Source: Acidiferrum sp963771295
GTDB taxonomy: Bacteria > Acidobacteriota > Terriglobia > Acidiferrales > UBA7541
NCBI GenBank assembly: GCA_963771295.1
Contig: CAVYTB010000011.1
Span: 372,001 to 436,000, forward strand
Length of the DNA: 64,000 bases
Direction of reading: 5' to 3'
Made by a program: the position numbers and the translations under genes. Position 1 is the stretch's first letter. The number at the start of each line of letters is the position of its first letter. This document shows positions 17,952 through 26,244 of the stretch, piece by piece. Below the pieces are notes generated by a model that was not told the DNA's origin, searched no databases, and saw nothing but the letters and a program-made list of their open reading frames with translations.

Positions 17952-18341
17952 AACTGAGGGATGGCCTTCTCATGGCCAGTTGGGCGATTATCCTGCACGG
18001 CTAAGGGAGCGGCAAGAGGTTTCTTGCGAGAGTGCCCTCAGTTCGTCGTTGCAGACCCAATATACCCTTTGTGCCGTCAAAGGGCGAAATCGCAGCCTTT
18101 TATCCCGTTAGATAGTGACGTTGGCTCGCCAATCGTTTCACCCTTGTAAGATCTTTGTCACTGCACAGTCTGGAGAGGCATCTGCCGCTCCCCGCCGAGT
18201 GGGCGCTTTCCGGAACTTGTCTCTTTCATCACACGGTACCCGCCGCCTATTGCCTTCCCCTGCTTCAGAGAGGACCCTTTGCTTATGCTGGCAGCTTCCC
18301 CTTTCCCGTTATTGGGACAAGCTGCCACCAACAGGTGCGCT
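17952..18341. other. Divergent intergenic region, kinase/GGDEF-like genes
   Basis: About 390 bases separating two outward-reading genes. No protein-like frame with a ribosome site, RNA gene or strong hairpin was recognised. It should hold both promoters. Confidence 0.5.
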
Positions 18342-19100
18342 ATGCCCGCGATCGATCGCCAACAACTCGATCACCTTGAGCGACGTGGTCTTCAGCTGAC
18401 GATTTTCTCCGCCATCTTTGTGCTCGTCTTGGCGGGCGGACTTGCCACCTTTATGTATCCGCTTGTCTTCCTTCACCCGGAAGGCAACAAATGGACGCTG
18501 CGCGCCGCGTTCTTCGGTTTTTGTGCTCTCACCGTCCTGTTCATTGGCTATCTATTCGACCGCCAGCGCTCGTTTAGCAAAATCAAGGATCAGCTTCTTT
18601 CCGAACTGGAGCGCAACGTAGAACTGCAGATTCAGGCCAGCGCGGACCAGCTGAAATCGATGCCTAACCAGGACCACTTTTGGGATCGCCTGACCATGGA
18701 GTTTCGCCGCGCCCACAGCATGGAAAAGAATCTTTCCCTTATCGTGGTGAAAGCGAAGCCTAGCGCGAAAGCAACTCCCAATAGTTGGCAAGCCGCGCTG
18801 AGCGACGCCGCCAAGGCCATGTCCAAAAAACTTCGTCCCACCGATTCGATATACCGGCTTGCCGACGATCTATTTGGCCTGGTTCTACCGGAAACCGATA
18901 CTCTAAATGCCAAACGCATCACACTGCGGCTGAGCGAAGAATTGCAGCCGGTTCGCGCCCGATACGGATGCTTCTTCGACCTCACCACGCACAATTATCC
19001 GGATCAGGTGAAGAGTTCTCACGAGTTGGAGGATATTGTGAAGTCTATGCTGCCGGAGGAAGAGGGTTGGGACGTTCCGGCGGAAACGCCAGCCGTCTGA
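18342..19100 (+). CDS. Membrane protein with degenerate GGDEF-like domain
   Basis: 252-residue protein with two transmembrane segments (LTIFSAIFVLVLAGGLATFMYP and AAFFGFCALTVLFIGYLF), a short coiled linker and a C-terminal domain laid out like a diguanylate cyclase. MPNQDHFWDRLTMEFRRA matches the opening helix, and YRLADDLFGLVLPETD sits where GGDEF-FAILLPETD would be. The GG(D/E)EF signature is replaced by ADDLF, so c-di-GMP synthesis is not expected; a sensor or scaffold role is possible. The start ATG 18342 (MPAIDRQQ) is preferred; an upstream ATG at 18285 would add 19 residues. Function is unknown. Confidence 0.7.
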   Translation: MPAIDRQQLDHLERRGLQLTIFSAIFVLVLAGGLATFMYPLVFLHPEGNKWTLRAAFFGFCALTVLFIGYLFDRQRSFSKIKDQLLSELERNVELQIQASADQLKSMPNQDHFWDRLTMEFRRAHSMEKNLSLIVVKAKPSAKATPNSWQAALSDAAKAMSKKLRPTDSIYRLADDLFGLVLPETDTLNAKRITLRLSEELQPVRARYGCFFDLTTHNYPDQVKSSHELEDIVKSMLPEEEGWDVPAETPAV

Positions 19101-19122
19101 GGCTGATTCGCGGAATAACTTT

Positions 19123-20307
19123 CTACTTCAAGGCCTGTTGAAGATCTTCGATCAGATCTGCGCCGTCTTCCAATCCTATCGAGATGCGCACCGTTCCCGG
19201 CTTTACGCTCGCTCGTTCCAGTTCCGCTTTGCTCATGCGGTAGTGCGAACTGTAGATCGGCAGCAGCACCAGAGACTCAACGCCACCGAGGCTCGCCGCC
19301 AGTAGAAACAGTTTAACGCGATCGCAGAGTCTGCGCGCCGCGGGCAATCCACCCTTCAGATCGAAAGCCAGCATCGATCCGAAACCGCGCATCTGTTTTT
19401 TCGCCAGCGCGTAATCCACGTGCGACTTCAATCCCGGATAATGCACCCGCTCAACCTTTGGGTGCTTCTCCAAAAATCTCGCCACACGCAGGGCATTTTC
19501 GCACTGCCGCTGCACCCGCACCCCCAGCGTCTTGATTCCGCGCACCAGCAGAAATGCGCCTTCTGGGTCCATGCATCCGCCCAGATAGATCATCATTTGC
19601 CGCACCGGATCGATGTGTTTGTGGCTTCCCGCAGCCACGCCGCCCACCAGGTCCGAATGTCCCGCAAGACCTTTGGTAACGCTGTGCACCACCATGTCGC
19701 AGCCGAGCGCCAGTGGGTTTTGCAGCATCGGGGTCGCGAAGGTATTGTCGACAATGCTCACCAAATGATGTTTTCGCGCAAACGCGATGGCTTTCCGCAA
19801 ATCCACCAGACGCAATGTCGGGTTGGTTGGTGTCTCGATGTACAGGCACTTGGTCCTGTCGTTCACCATTCCTGCGATTCCTTGCAGCGTGGTATCCACG
19901 TGCTGCACCGTAATTCCGAATCGCGGAAAAACGTCGCGCATCAGCCGGTACGTGCCGCCGTATACCTGCGCGCTGGAAATGAATTCGTCACCGTTCTTTA
20001 ACACGCTCAGCAGCGCGTTGGAAATTGCCGCCATTCCCGACGACGTCACGACCGCGGTTTCGGCGCCTTCCAATGCCGCGATTTTCTTCTCCGCGACTGC
20101 CAGCGTCGGGTTGCCGTAGCGTGTGTAGATGTAAGCGCTGCTATCGCCTTCAGCCCAGCGCTTGATTTCTTCGCTGGAAGAAAAAGTAAAGGTCGACGAG
20201 CGCACGATATCCGAAGTCACGGAAGCGCCCACACCGTGCCGCTTGCGTTCGCCTGCGTGAATGGCCCGGGTCTGAGGTCTATGTTGTATCGGAACTTGGT
20301 TTGCCAT
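19123..20307 (-). CDS. Trans-sulfuration PLP enzyme (cystathionine gamma-synthase/lyase type)
   Basis: 394-residue member of the Cys/Met metabolism PLP family. Motifs: AIHAGE near the start, YTRYGNPT for phosphate binding, TSSGMAAI, ETPTNPT, and the Schiff-base lysine in HSVTKGLAGHSD (Lys212). The C-terminal SLGGVESL and RISIGLED blocks are complete. The sequence cannot separate cystathionine gamma-synthase, cystathionine gamma-lyase, O-acetylhomoserine sulfhydrylase and methionine gamma-lyase. The HSVTKGLAGHSD loop is shared by several of them. It lies 34 bases after the flavoprotein gene on the same strand, but no functional link is evident. No SAM riboswitch was seen upstream. Confidence 0.88.
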   Translation of the reverse strand: MANQVPIQHRPQTRAIHAGERKRHGVGASVTSDIVRSSTFTFSSSEEIKRWAEGDSSAYIYTRYGNPTLAVAEKKIAALEGAETAVVTSSGMAAISNALLSVLKNGDEFISSAQVYGGTYRLMRDVFPRFGITVQHVDTTLQGIAGMVNDRTKCLYIETPTNPTLRLVDLRKAIAFARKHHLVSIVDNTFATPMLQNPLALGCDMVVHSVTKGLAGHSDLVGGVAAGSHKHIDPVRQMMIYLGGCMDPEGAFLLVRGIKTLGVRVQRQCENALRVARFLEKHPKVERVHYPGLKSHVDYALAKKQMRGFGSMLAFDLKGGLPAARRLCDRVKLFLLAASLGGVESLVLLPIYSSHYRMSKAELERASVKPGTVRISIGLEDGADLIEDLQQALK

Positions 20308-20340
20308 GCCCGCGATTATCGGCTGATTTGGGAAAATTCG

Positions 20341-22293
20341 CTAGGACGTCAGCACTTGATCGAGCAACTGACCGACGGCGCGCTGCGCTTCAAGGATGGA
20401 ATAGCGATGATCCATCGCCCCGGCCAAATCCGTATTGGCAAAAGCAATGCGGCCAAACGGGGCTTCACGCAAAATTTGCCGCGGCGCGGGCTGTCCGCCC
20501 TTGCCAAAGAAGAAACCTGGTTGCGGGCTGAGATACGCATGGCCCCAGCGGTTCAGGATAATGCCGGCAATGTCTCGCTGCGCGTCGAATCCGGAAGCGG
20601 CAAACATGGCGGTGAATTGTTCACGGATGCGGCGCTCGTAGTCCGCGAAGGATGTGCTCAGCATTTCTCCACGGCCGCGGTGTCCCTGGTCTTCTGTTGA
20701 TAATCCCGGATAGGAGTACAACACTTTCAGAGTTAGAACGATCGGCGAGTCTGGATCGATGGTCGGTTCGTCAATTCCCGTGGTGGCGAGCTTGCGTACT
20801 TCCATGTAGTTGCCCACTCCCTCGAACCAGCGGCACCCGCTCATGCCCATCTTGTACAGGAAATTCCAGTTGCGAACAGCCACGTTAGCCATCAGGCAAG
20901 GCGAGCGGTAAAACTGCGCGTAGGCCTTCGCGTGCGATTCCGGCAGGTCCTTTACAATGTGCTTCGTCGTCCAGCTTCCACCCGCCATCACCGCGCTGCG
21001 CGCTTTTACGCGATAGACCTTTCCATCTTTCAGGTACGCGATCGAGAGCGACGCGGCTTTTCGAGGGTCACCATCGTGCTGCACGAAGAGCACGGTTGAA
21101 GAGAGGCGAATCCTCGCAGGCGAAGTAGCCGCGTCTAACGCCGCAAAATTCATATTGTTGCGCGTCACGGCGTCCACTGTGTCTGGTCCATCCAGCGCCG
21201 CGGGGATCAGGCTCTTCACCATCAACCGCGCAATGGTCGTATTGCCGCCGGGAAACATCTGATCCGTGGCGCCCGCTTCATCCGCGAGAGGACGCAGCAT
21301 TTCAAACGCATATTCGCAATACGCGGAGAGCGCGTCGGGCCCGAGGCCAGAACCGCCGCCTTCGACCGGCGAAAGGAACGAGCGAACTGTCTCGCGGCTT
21401 AGGCCAAACTGCTCCATGTAATGCTGCTCGAGGGTGATGGAGTCCAGATAGCGCGAAATCGCATCGCCTTCCGCTTTCGGATGCTCAAACGTTTTTCCGC
21501 CGACTCGTTTTTCCGTCAGCCAGCGCATCCATTCTTCGCGCGTCTCGCTACTCGCGGGAGCGCCCGCCAGTTTCTTGCCAATCGGATCAATCAGCCACAG
21601 CCCGGGCTTCTGTCCAAACTTCGCGCCAAACCAAAAGCCATACTGTCCGCGCTCTTTACCCGCCGATTCATAGGGAGTCCGCGAAAGAGCCAGTTCCGGC
21701 TGAGGTCCGGCCCATTTCTGATAATTCAATTTAGGAGTGGAAAGTCCGATGGAATCGTAGAACCGTGCCAGAAAGCTGTGCGGATACTGCAGTTGATAAA
21801 TCGCGGAACCCTGATGAGCGATCAGCCTGTGATTGTCCACCAGGAATTCGTTTTGTTTGGCCTCGCCGCCAAAGATGGGATGATTTTCCAGAATGAGGCA
21901 AGTTTTGCCGTTTCCAGCCTGGCGCTGGAAGAATAACGCCGCAGCCAAGCCACTGATCCCGCCTCCTACAATCACGCAGTCGTACACTTCGCCCGTATCG
22001 GTGGTGTCAGCGGGTAGTGGCTCGTATTTTTTGTCGCGAATCGCGTGACCGGCTTCCAACACCGGCAGCGTATTTCCGTTGGAGGCGCGGTATTCCCCGA
22101 CTCCGCCGTATCCCGTGAAATCGTCCTGTGCCGCCAGCAACTGCGCGGGTGTGAACGAATCCATCAGCAACGCGCCGGAAGCCAGCAGCGTGGAACCAAG
22201 AAAATCGCGCCGAGTGATCGCCGCATGCATTCCGAGCGCGGCGTCGCCGGGTTTTGAGGATTTGTGTTTAGGCGTGGTGGGGTCTGAAGACAT
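20341..22293 (-). CDS. Tat-exported FAD-dependent oxidoreductase (amine-oxidase/spermidine dehydrogenase-like)
   Basis: About 650 residues. The N-terminus carries a twin-arginine signal (ITRRDFLGSTLLASGALLM). Then comes the FAD-binding beta-alpha-beta motif VIVGGGISGLAAALFF followed by LILENHPIFGGEA. The layout and signal resemble spermidine dehydrogenase (SpdH) relatives common in Acidobacteriota. The substrate is unknown. The start at 22293 (MSSDPTTPK) is chosen; a further in-frame start at 22344 lacks support. It is divergent from the methyltransferase-like gene. Confidence 0.8.
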   Translation of the reverse strand: MSSDPTTPKHKSSKPGDAALGMHAAITRRDFLGSTLLASGALLMDSFTPAQLLAAQDDFTGYGGVGEYRASNGNTLPVLEAGHAIRDKKYEPLPADTTDTGEVYDCVIVGGGISGLAAALFFQRQAGNGKTCLILENHPIFGGEAKQNEFLVDNHRLIAHQGSAIYQLQYPHSFLARFYDSIGLSTPKLNYQKWAGPQPELALSRTPYESAGKERGQYGFWFGAKFGQKPGLWLIDPIGKKLAGAPASSETREEWMRWLTEKRVGGKTFEHPKAEGDAISRYLDSITLEQHYMEQFGLSRETVRSFLSPVEGGGSGLGPDALSAYCEYAFEMLRPLADEAGATDQMFPGGNTTIARLMVKSLIPAALDGPDTVDAVTRNNMNFAALDAATSPARIRLSSTVLFVQHDGDPRKAASLSIAYLKDGKVYRVKARSAVMAGGSWTTKHIVKDLPESHAKAYAQFYRSPCLMANVAVRNWNFLYKMGMSGCRWFEGVGNYMEVRKLATTGIDEPTIDPDSPIVLTLKVLYSYPGLSTEDQGHRGRGEMLSTSFADYERRIREQFTAMFAASGFDAQRDIAGIILNRWGHAYLSPQPGFFFGKGGQPAPRQILREAPFGRIAFANTDLAGAMDHRYSILEAQRAVGQLLDQVLTS

Positions 22294-22408
22294 CGCCGCG
22301 CAGTGTAACCCGAGCGGCAAGGAAATCGCAAAGTCTGTCGCCACATGAACAATCCAGGCTGGGCAGTTGAACCATGACGACGGGGAGTCCTACACTGGGA
22401 GCCTAACC

Positions 22409-22984
22409 ATGAACCCTTATCATTGGCTGCATTTGGCAACGGTTGCGTGGCTTATTTTTCTTGTCTACTGGATTATCTCCGCGCAGAAACTCAAGTCCGT
22501 CAAGCAACGCGAACCTCGCGGCGAGCGCCTCATCCAGATCGTGTTTATGGCGGCTGCGTACATTCTGATGTTCAACGACCAAATGAGCCGCGGCTGGCTG
22601 GGCATACGGTTCGTCGAGGCATCGCCTGCCATCGGCAGGCTCGGCGTGGCGCTTACCGTCGCCGGAATCGCCTTTGCCATTTGGGCGCGGTGGCACCTCG
22701 GCGAAAACTGGAGTGCTACCGTCACTTTGAAGGAAGGCCACGAGCTGATCAACACCGGCCCGTACCGGCGTATCCGTCATCCGATTTATACCGGAATGCT
22801 GCTGGCTTTTGTCGGCACCGCGCTCGCGTTGGGCGAATATCGCGCGCTGATTGCCGTTGGTATTGTGCTGGTAGCCTTTTATGCTAAGGCGAAAAAGGAG
22901 GAGCGCTTCCTCGCGCAGGAATTTGGCGAGAAATTTCGCGAACACTCCCGCCGCACCGGAATGTTCCTGCCCCGGTTCACGTAA
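22409..22984 (+). CDS. Isoprenylcysteine/phospholipid methyltransferase-like membrane protein
   Basis: 191-residue polytopic protein of the ICMT/PEMT superfamily. About four hydrophobic segments are followed by the SAM-binding C-terminal signature INTGPYRRIRHPIYTG, then KAKKEERFLAQEFGEKFREH, the classic 'GPY..vRHP.Y' and 'EE..L...FG..Y..Y' blocks. Bacterial members methylate small lipids or have unknown substrates. The start ATG 22409 follows GGGAG. It is divergent from the flavoprotein gene and convergent with the EF-G-like gene, whose stop is 17 bases away. Confidence 0.85.
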   Translation: MNPYHWLHLATVAWLIFLVYWIISAQKLKSVKQREPRGERLIQIVFMAAAYILMFNDQMSRGWLGIRFVEASPAIGRLGVALTVAGIAFAIWARWHLGENWSATVTLKEGHELINTGPYRRIRHPIYTGMLLAFVGTALALGEYRALIAVGIVLVAFYAKAKKEERFLAQEFGEKFREHSRRTGMFLPRFT

Positions 22985-23000
22985 CTCGATTCGATTCGCG

Positions 23001-25130
23001 TTACGCTTCTTCTTCGACCAGGGCTTCGCCGTGCGCCGCCTTGTGCGCCGCGATCACCTTTTCAGCCAATTCGGCCGGCACGTAGTCGTAGTGGGAATAT
23101 TCCATCGAATAGCTGGCGCGGCCTTGCGTCATGGAAGTTAAATCCGTGGCGTACGAAAGCATCTCGGCCAACGGCACTTGCGCTTTTACGACTACGTTGT
23201 GCCCGCGGGTTTCGCTACCTGCAATGCGACCGCGCCGGGAACTCAGATCGCCCATCAAGTCGCCGGAATATTGGTCCGGCGCGTAAACTTCCACATTCAT
23301 GATGGGCTCGAGCAGCGAGGGCCGCGCCACTTTCATGGCTTCCTTGAAGGCGAGAGAACCGGCGATCTTGAAGGCCATATCCGAGGAATCGACGTCGTGA
23401 TATTTGCCGTCGTATAGAATCGCGCGGAAATCGGTCACCGGGAAACCGGCAAGGTAGCCGCGCGCCGCAGCTTCGCGAATGCCGCGCTCGACCGAGGGAA
23501 TCCAGTTTTTGGGAATGGCGCCGCCAAAGACATCGTCGACAAACTCAATGCCCTTGTTGCGCTCGCTCGGCTCGAACTTGACGCGGCACACACCGAACTG
23601 GCCGTGTCCGCCCGATTGCTTCTTGTGTTTGCCTTCGGCATCGGCTTTTCCACGAATCGTCTCGCGGTAAGGAACCTTCGGCGGCTTCAGCGTCAGGTTG
23701 ACGTTGTAGCGTTTTTGTAATTTCGCAACCACCACTTCCACGTGCTGTTGCCCGTTGCCCGCCAGCAGAAACTCCTTGGTCTGCGGGTCGCGCGAAAAAC
23801 GCAACGCGGGATCCTCCTCCATGATTTTGTGGATGGCCACGCCAATTTTGTCTTCATCCGCACGCGACTTCGGTTCCACCGCGAAAGTGATGGAAGGCTC
23901 GGGAAGCTGCCCGGGCTGATAGAAGATCGGGGAATTCTTGTCGCCCAGCGTATCGCCGGTGATCGTTTCCTTCAGCTTTGCGATTGCGCCGATGTCTCCC
24001 GCGTGCAGTTCCTGAACTTCGGTGAGCTGCTTGCCTTGCACAATCATGGTGTGTTGGAAGCGTTCCGGAACATTGCGGGTAAAGTTTTGCAGCGTCATGT
24101 CGTTCTTCAACACGCCGCCCTTCACCTTGAAATAATTGATGCGCCCGGCGAAAGCATCCGCGAGCGTCTTGAACACAAATAGCGAGAGTGGCTGAGCGTC
24201 GTCGTACTTGCGTTCGATGCGATCGCCCTTGCCGCCTGGTTGTGTGTAGCCGACCATGGCGTGCTCGTCGGGATGCGGGAATACATCCGCGAGGAAGGTG
24301 AGCAAGCTGGCGCTACCCACGTTGCGAGTGGAAGAAATCATCAACACGGGAATGATCTTTTCCGCGACGATGGCCTTGCGAACCGCGGGAATCAAATCTT
24401 CGACGGGAATCGTACCTTCGCGGAAAAATTCCTCCATCATCTCGTCGTCGCCCTCGGCGATCATTTCGACGAGTTTTTCGTGCGCTTCCTTGGCCTCGTC
24501 CATCAGCGCGTCGGGAATATGGTCGATGGCGGCTTTGCCATCGCCATCCGGCGTGTACAGATGCGCTTTCATGGCCACCAGGTCGACAACTCCGCGGAAT
24601 CCCTTCTCGCTTCCGATCGGCATTTGCAACGCCACTACGGTGCGCCCGAATGTTTCCTGCAGGGATTCCATCGATCGCTCGAAGCTGGACAGCTCGCGGT
24701 CCATCCACGTAAGCACAAAGGCGCGAGGAATATCGTATTCGGCGCAGTAATCCCAAACTTTTTCGGTGGTGACTTGCGAGCCGGTATGCGCGTCGACGGT
24801 GATGAGCGCGGCATCGGCGGCGATCAGCGAAGCTTTGGTTTCGGTGATGAATGTGGAATAGCCGGGAAGGTCGAGGAAATTGATTTTAATGGTGTTGCCG
24901 CCGCACAGTGTGCAGGGCCATTCCGCGTTCGCCAATCCGGTTTGAATGGAGATTTTTCGCTGAATCTCTTCTTCATCCCAATCGGTGGTGGTGCTGCCCT
25001 CCGCAACTTTGCCGAAGCGCGGCGTCGCTCCGGCGGTAAACAATAACGACGACACCAGTTGCGTCTTTCCGGTGCCGCCGTGACCTACAATGCCAACGTT
25101 TCGGATGTCCTTGGTGGGATAGATTTTCAT
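23001..25130 (-). CDS. Elongation factor G-like protein (EF-G paralogue)
   Basis: 709-residue translational GTPase of the EF-G-like type, with all five EF-G domains. P-loop GHGGTGKT, then G3 DLPGYSTF where canonical EF-G has DTPGH, so the catalytic His is Tyr. G4 reads TWMDRE instead of NKMDRE. Domain IV (KHKKQSGGHGQFG) and the C-terminal domain V (PIMNVEVYAPDQYSGDLMGDLSSRRGRI) are complete. Paralogues of this sort lack or slow GTP hydrolysis and are not the essential translocase. The role is unknown. The start ATG 25130 is unambiguous (MKIYPTKDIRNVGIVGHGGTG). It is isolated from other translation genes. Confidence 0.9.
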   Translation of the reverse strand: MKIYPTKDIRNVGIVGHGGTGKTQLVSSLLFTAGATPRFGKVAEGSTTTDWDEEEIQRKISIQTGLANAEWPCTLCGGNTIKINFLDLPGYSTFITETKASLIAADAALITVDAHTGSQVTTEKVWDYCAEYDIPRAFVLTWMDRELSSFERSMESLQETFGRTVVALQMPIGSEKGFRGVVDLVAMKAHLYTPDGDGKAAIDHIPDALMDEAKEAHEKLVEMIAEGDDEMMEEFFREGTIPVEDLIPAVRKAIVAEKIIPVLMISSTRNVGSASLLTFLADVFPHPDEHAMVGYTQPGGKGDRIERKYDDAQPLSLFVFKTLADAFAGRINYFKVKGGVLKNDMTLQNFTRNVPERFQHTMIVQGKQLTEVQELHAGDIGAIAKLKETITGDTLGDKNSPIFYQPGQLPEPSITFAVEPKSRADEDKIGVAIHKIMEEDPALRFSRDPQTKEFLLAGNGQQHVEVVVAKLQKRYNVNLTLKPPKVPYRETIRGKADAEGKHKKQSGGHGQFGVCRVKFEPSERNKGIEFVDDVFGGAIPKNWIPSVERGIREAAARGYLAGFPVTDFRAILYDGKYHDVDSSDMAFKIAGSLAFKEAMKVARPSLLEPIMNVEVYAPDQYSGDLMGDLSSRRGRIAGSETRGHNVVVKAQVPLAEMLSYATDLTSMTQGRASYSMEYSHYDYVPAELAEKVIAAHKAAHGEALVEEEA

Positions 25131-25349
25131 TTGCAGTCCTCCACAGAGATGTGACCAACAGGGTCACCGGGTGGAGGTCCGCCGGAAAAAAGAACAGGCG
25201 CGGGCCAGCGCCTGGCGAATTGTTGGTATGAAGGAGAGCGCGGCCCTACCTGGGTCCCGGAAAAATGCGGGGCGAAGGAGAATCGAACTGAATCCCTGGT
25301 CCGCTCTTCTTAACGTGCCGATGCTAGCACACGGGTTATCCCTGGGCAA

Positions 25350-25365
25350 TGTGAGCCGTGTCACG
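25350..25365. promoter_or_regulatory. CRP/FNR-type palindrome TGTGA-N6-TCACG
   Basis: TGTGA-GCCGTG-TCACG has the spacing of a CRP-family binding site (TGTGA-N6-TCACA). It lies 220 bases upstream of the EF-G-like start and 324 upstream of the secreted protein gene. Which regulator binds is unknown; a similar site is at 41258-41273. Confidence 0.4.
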
Positions 25366-25391
25366 GGCCGGTGGCAAAAGTCCCGCGCGCA

Positions 25392-25429
25392 CTAACCGAA
25401 AGGAGAGTGGTTACTAACCATTCGGTTAG
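25392..25429. promoter_or_regulatory. Nested TAACC/GGTTA operator-like palindromes
   Basis: CTAACC-ATTC-GGTTAG at 25414-25429 is a perfect 6-bp inverted repeat. A further CTAACCGAA at 25392-25400 is the exact complement of TTCGGTTAG at 25421-25429, and GGTTA at 25409-25413 pairs with the first arm. This density of arms resembles TetR-type operators. No regulator gene lies beside it. Confidence 0.45.
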
Positions 25430-25688
25430 GCCGAGCGTGTATTTAATTCCTTCCGCACTTTTGCTGATTTCCGGTAGCGCGCCTAATTCCTGTTGAATCT
25501 GAAACTTCACTTTTTTCGCTGAGCCGTTTTGCCGTTCCAACCAGTCTGGCACTCCGCCTGCATTCTCAATCGCGTCGGCAGTAAGGAAAGTCAAACAGGA
25601 GTCAGGCGAGCAGGAAAGGGTACGTTGGCGGTTGACAACAACTTTTACCTTTTCCGCCTCTCTTCGCTTCCGACACAAAGGAGATTTT

Positions 25689-26111
25689 ATGAAGAACCTT
25701 CGCTCTATCCTTTTTGCTTTGACCGTCCTGCTGCTGGCAACGGCCGCTCAGGCTCAGACAACCAAAGTGCAGGCGAGCATCCCGTTCGACTTTGTCGTCG
25801 GCGATCACGCTTACTCTGCTGGTGAATACACCGTCAAATCCCTGTCGCAAGGCAGCGCCGCCATTCGCGTTGACAGTGCCGACGGGTCCGAGAAAGGCAT
25901 GACTCTTTCTAATGCATGCCAGAAGGGCCAGCCCGCTACGGAAACAGTCCTGGTGTTCCAGCGCCTCGGCGACAACTACTTCCTGTATCAGGTTTGGACG
26001 GCAGGCAATACCCTTGGCCGTGAGTTCCCGATGGGCAAAGCCGAGATGCAGGTTGCCAAGAACAACAGCAAGCCTGAGCTTGTGATCGTTGCCGCAAACA
26101 TTTCCCACTAA
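25689..26111 (+). CDS. Small secreted protein of unknown function
   Basis: 140 residues with a clean signal peptide (MKNLRSILFALTVLLLATAAQAQ). The mature part is predicted to be mostly beta strand and begins KVQASIPFDFVVGDHAYSAGEY. This type of short exported protein is common in Acidobacteriota, but I do not recognise a function. The start follows AAGGAG with ideal spacing (ACAAAGGAGATTTTATG). It stands alone, with an operator-rich region upstream and a very strong terminator downstream, which suggests an abundant, tightly bounded transcript. Confidence 0.8.
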   Translation: MKNLRSILFALTVLLLATAAQAQTTKVQASIPFDFVVGDHAYSAGEYTVKSLSQGSAAIRVDSADGSEKGMTLSNACQKGQPATETVLVFQRLGDNYFLYQVWTAGNTLGREFPMGKAEMQVAKNNSKPELVIVAANISH

Positions 26112-26141
26112 CTCCAAAGCACTCCGCCGCGGTGTTCACAC

Positions 26142-26187
26142 CAAAACAAAAGAGGGAACGTCTTCAGACGTTCCCTCTTTTGTTTTG
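26142..26187 (+). terminator. Strong bidirectional terminator
   Basis: Perfect 21-bp stem (left arm 26142-26162, right arm 26167-26187) with loop TTCA; A-rich on the left and T-rich on the right, so it can stop transcription both ways. It lies 30 bases after the secreted protein stop and 58 before the end of the leftward peroxidase gene. Confidence 0.92.
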
Positions 26188-26244
26188 CAGGGTTAGCGGT
26201 CGGAATTTGTTTTACGGCAGAGAAGAAAATCCAAGTTGCCCATC

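Larger units (their letters stand above)
25131..25688. other. Regulatory intergenic region between EF-G-like gene and secreted protein gene
   Basis: 558 bases without a believable gene between divergent genes. It holds a CRP-like palindrome and a nested TAACC/GGTTA operator-like array (both listed separately). Also present is GTGACC-N5-GGTCAC at about 25150-25166, close upstream of the EF-G-like start. No sigma factor boxes were assigned. Confidence 0.55.

Noticed and set aside
25262..25330. Possible minus-strand tRNA suggested by GAATCGAACT and GCGGGGCGAAG
   Set aside because: The T-arm stem does not pair, and no anticodon stem or acceptor complement could be found.
25361..25678. Minus-strand frame of about 105 codons upstream of the secreted protein gene
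   Set aside because: It runs across operator sites, has no ribosome site or recognisable motif, and is antisense to the promoter region.
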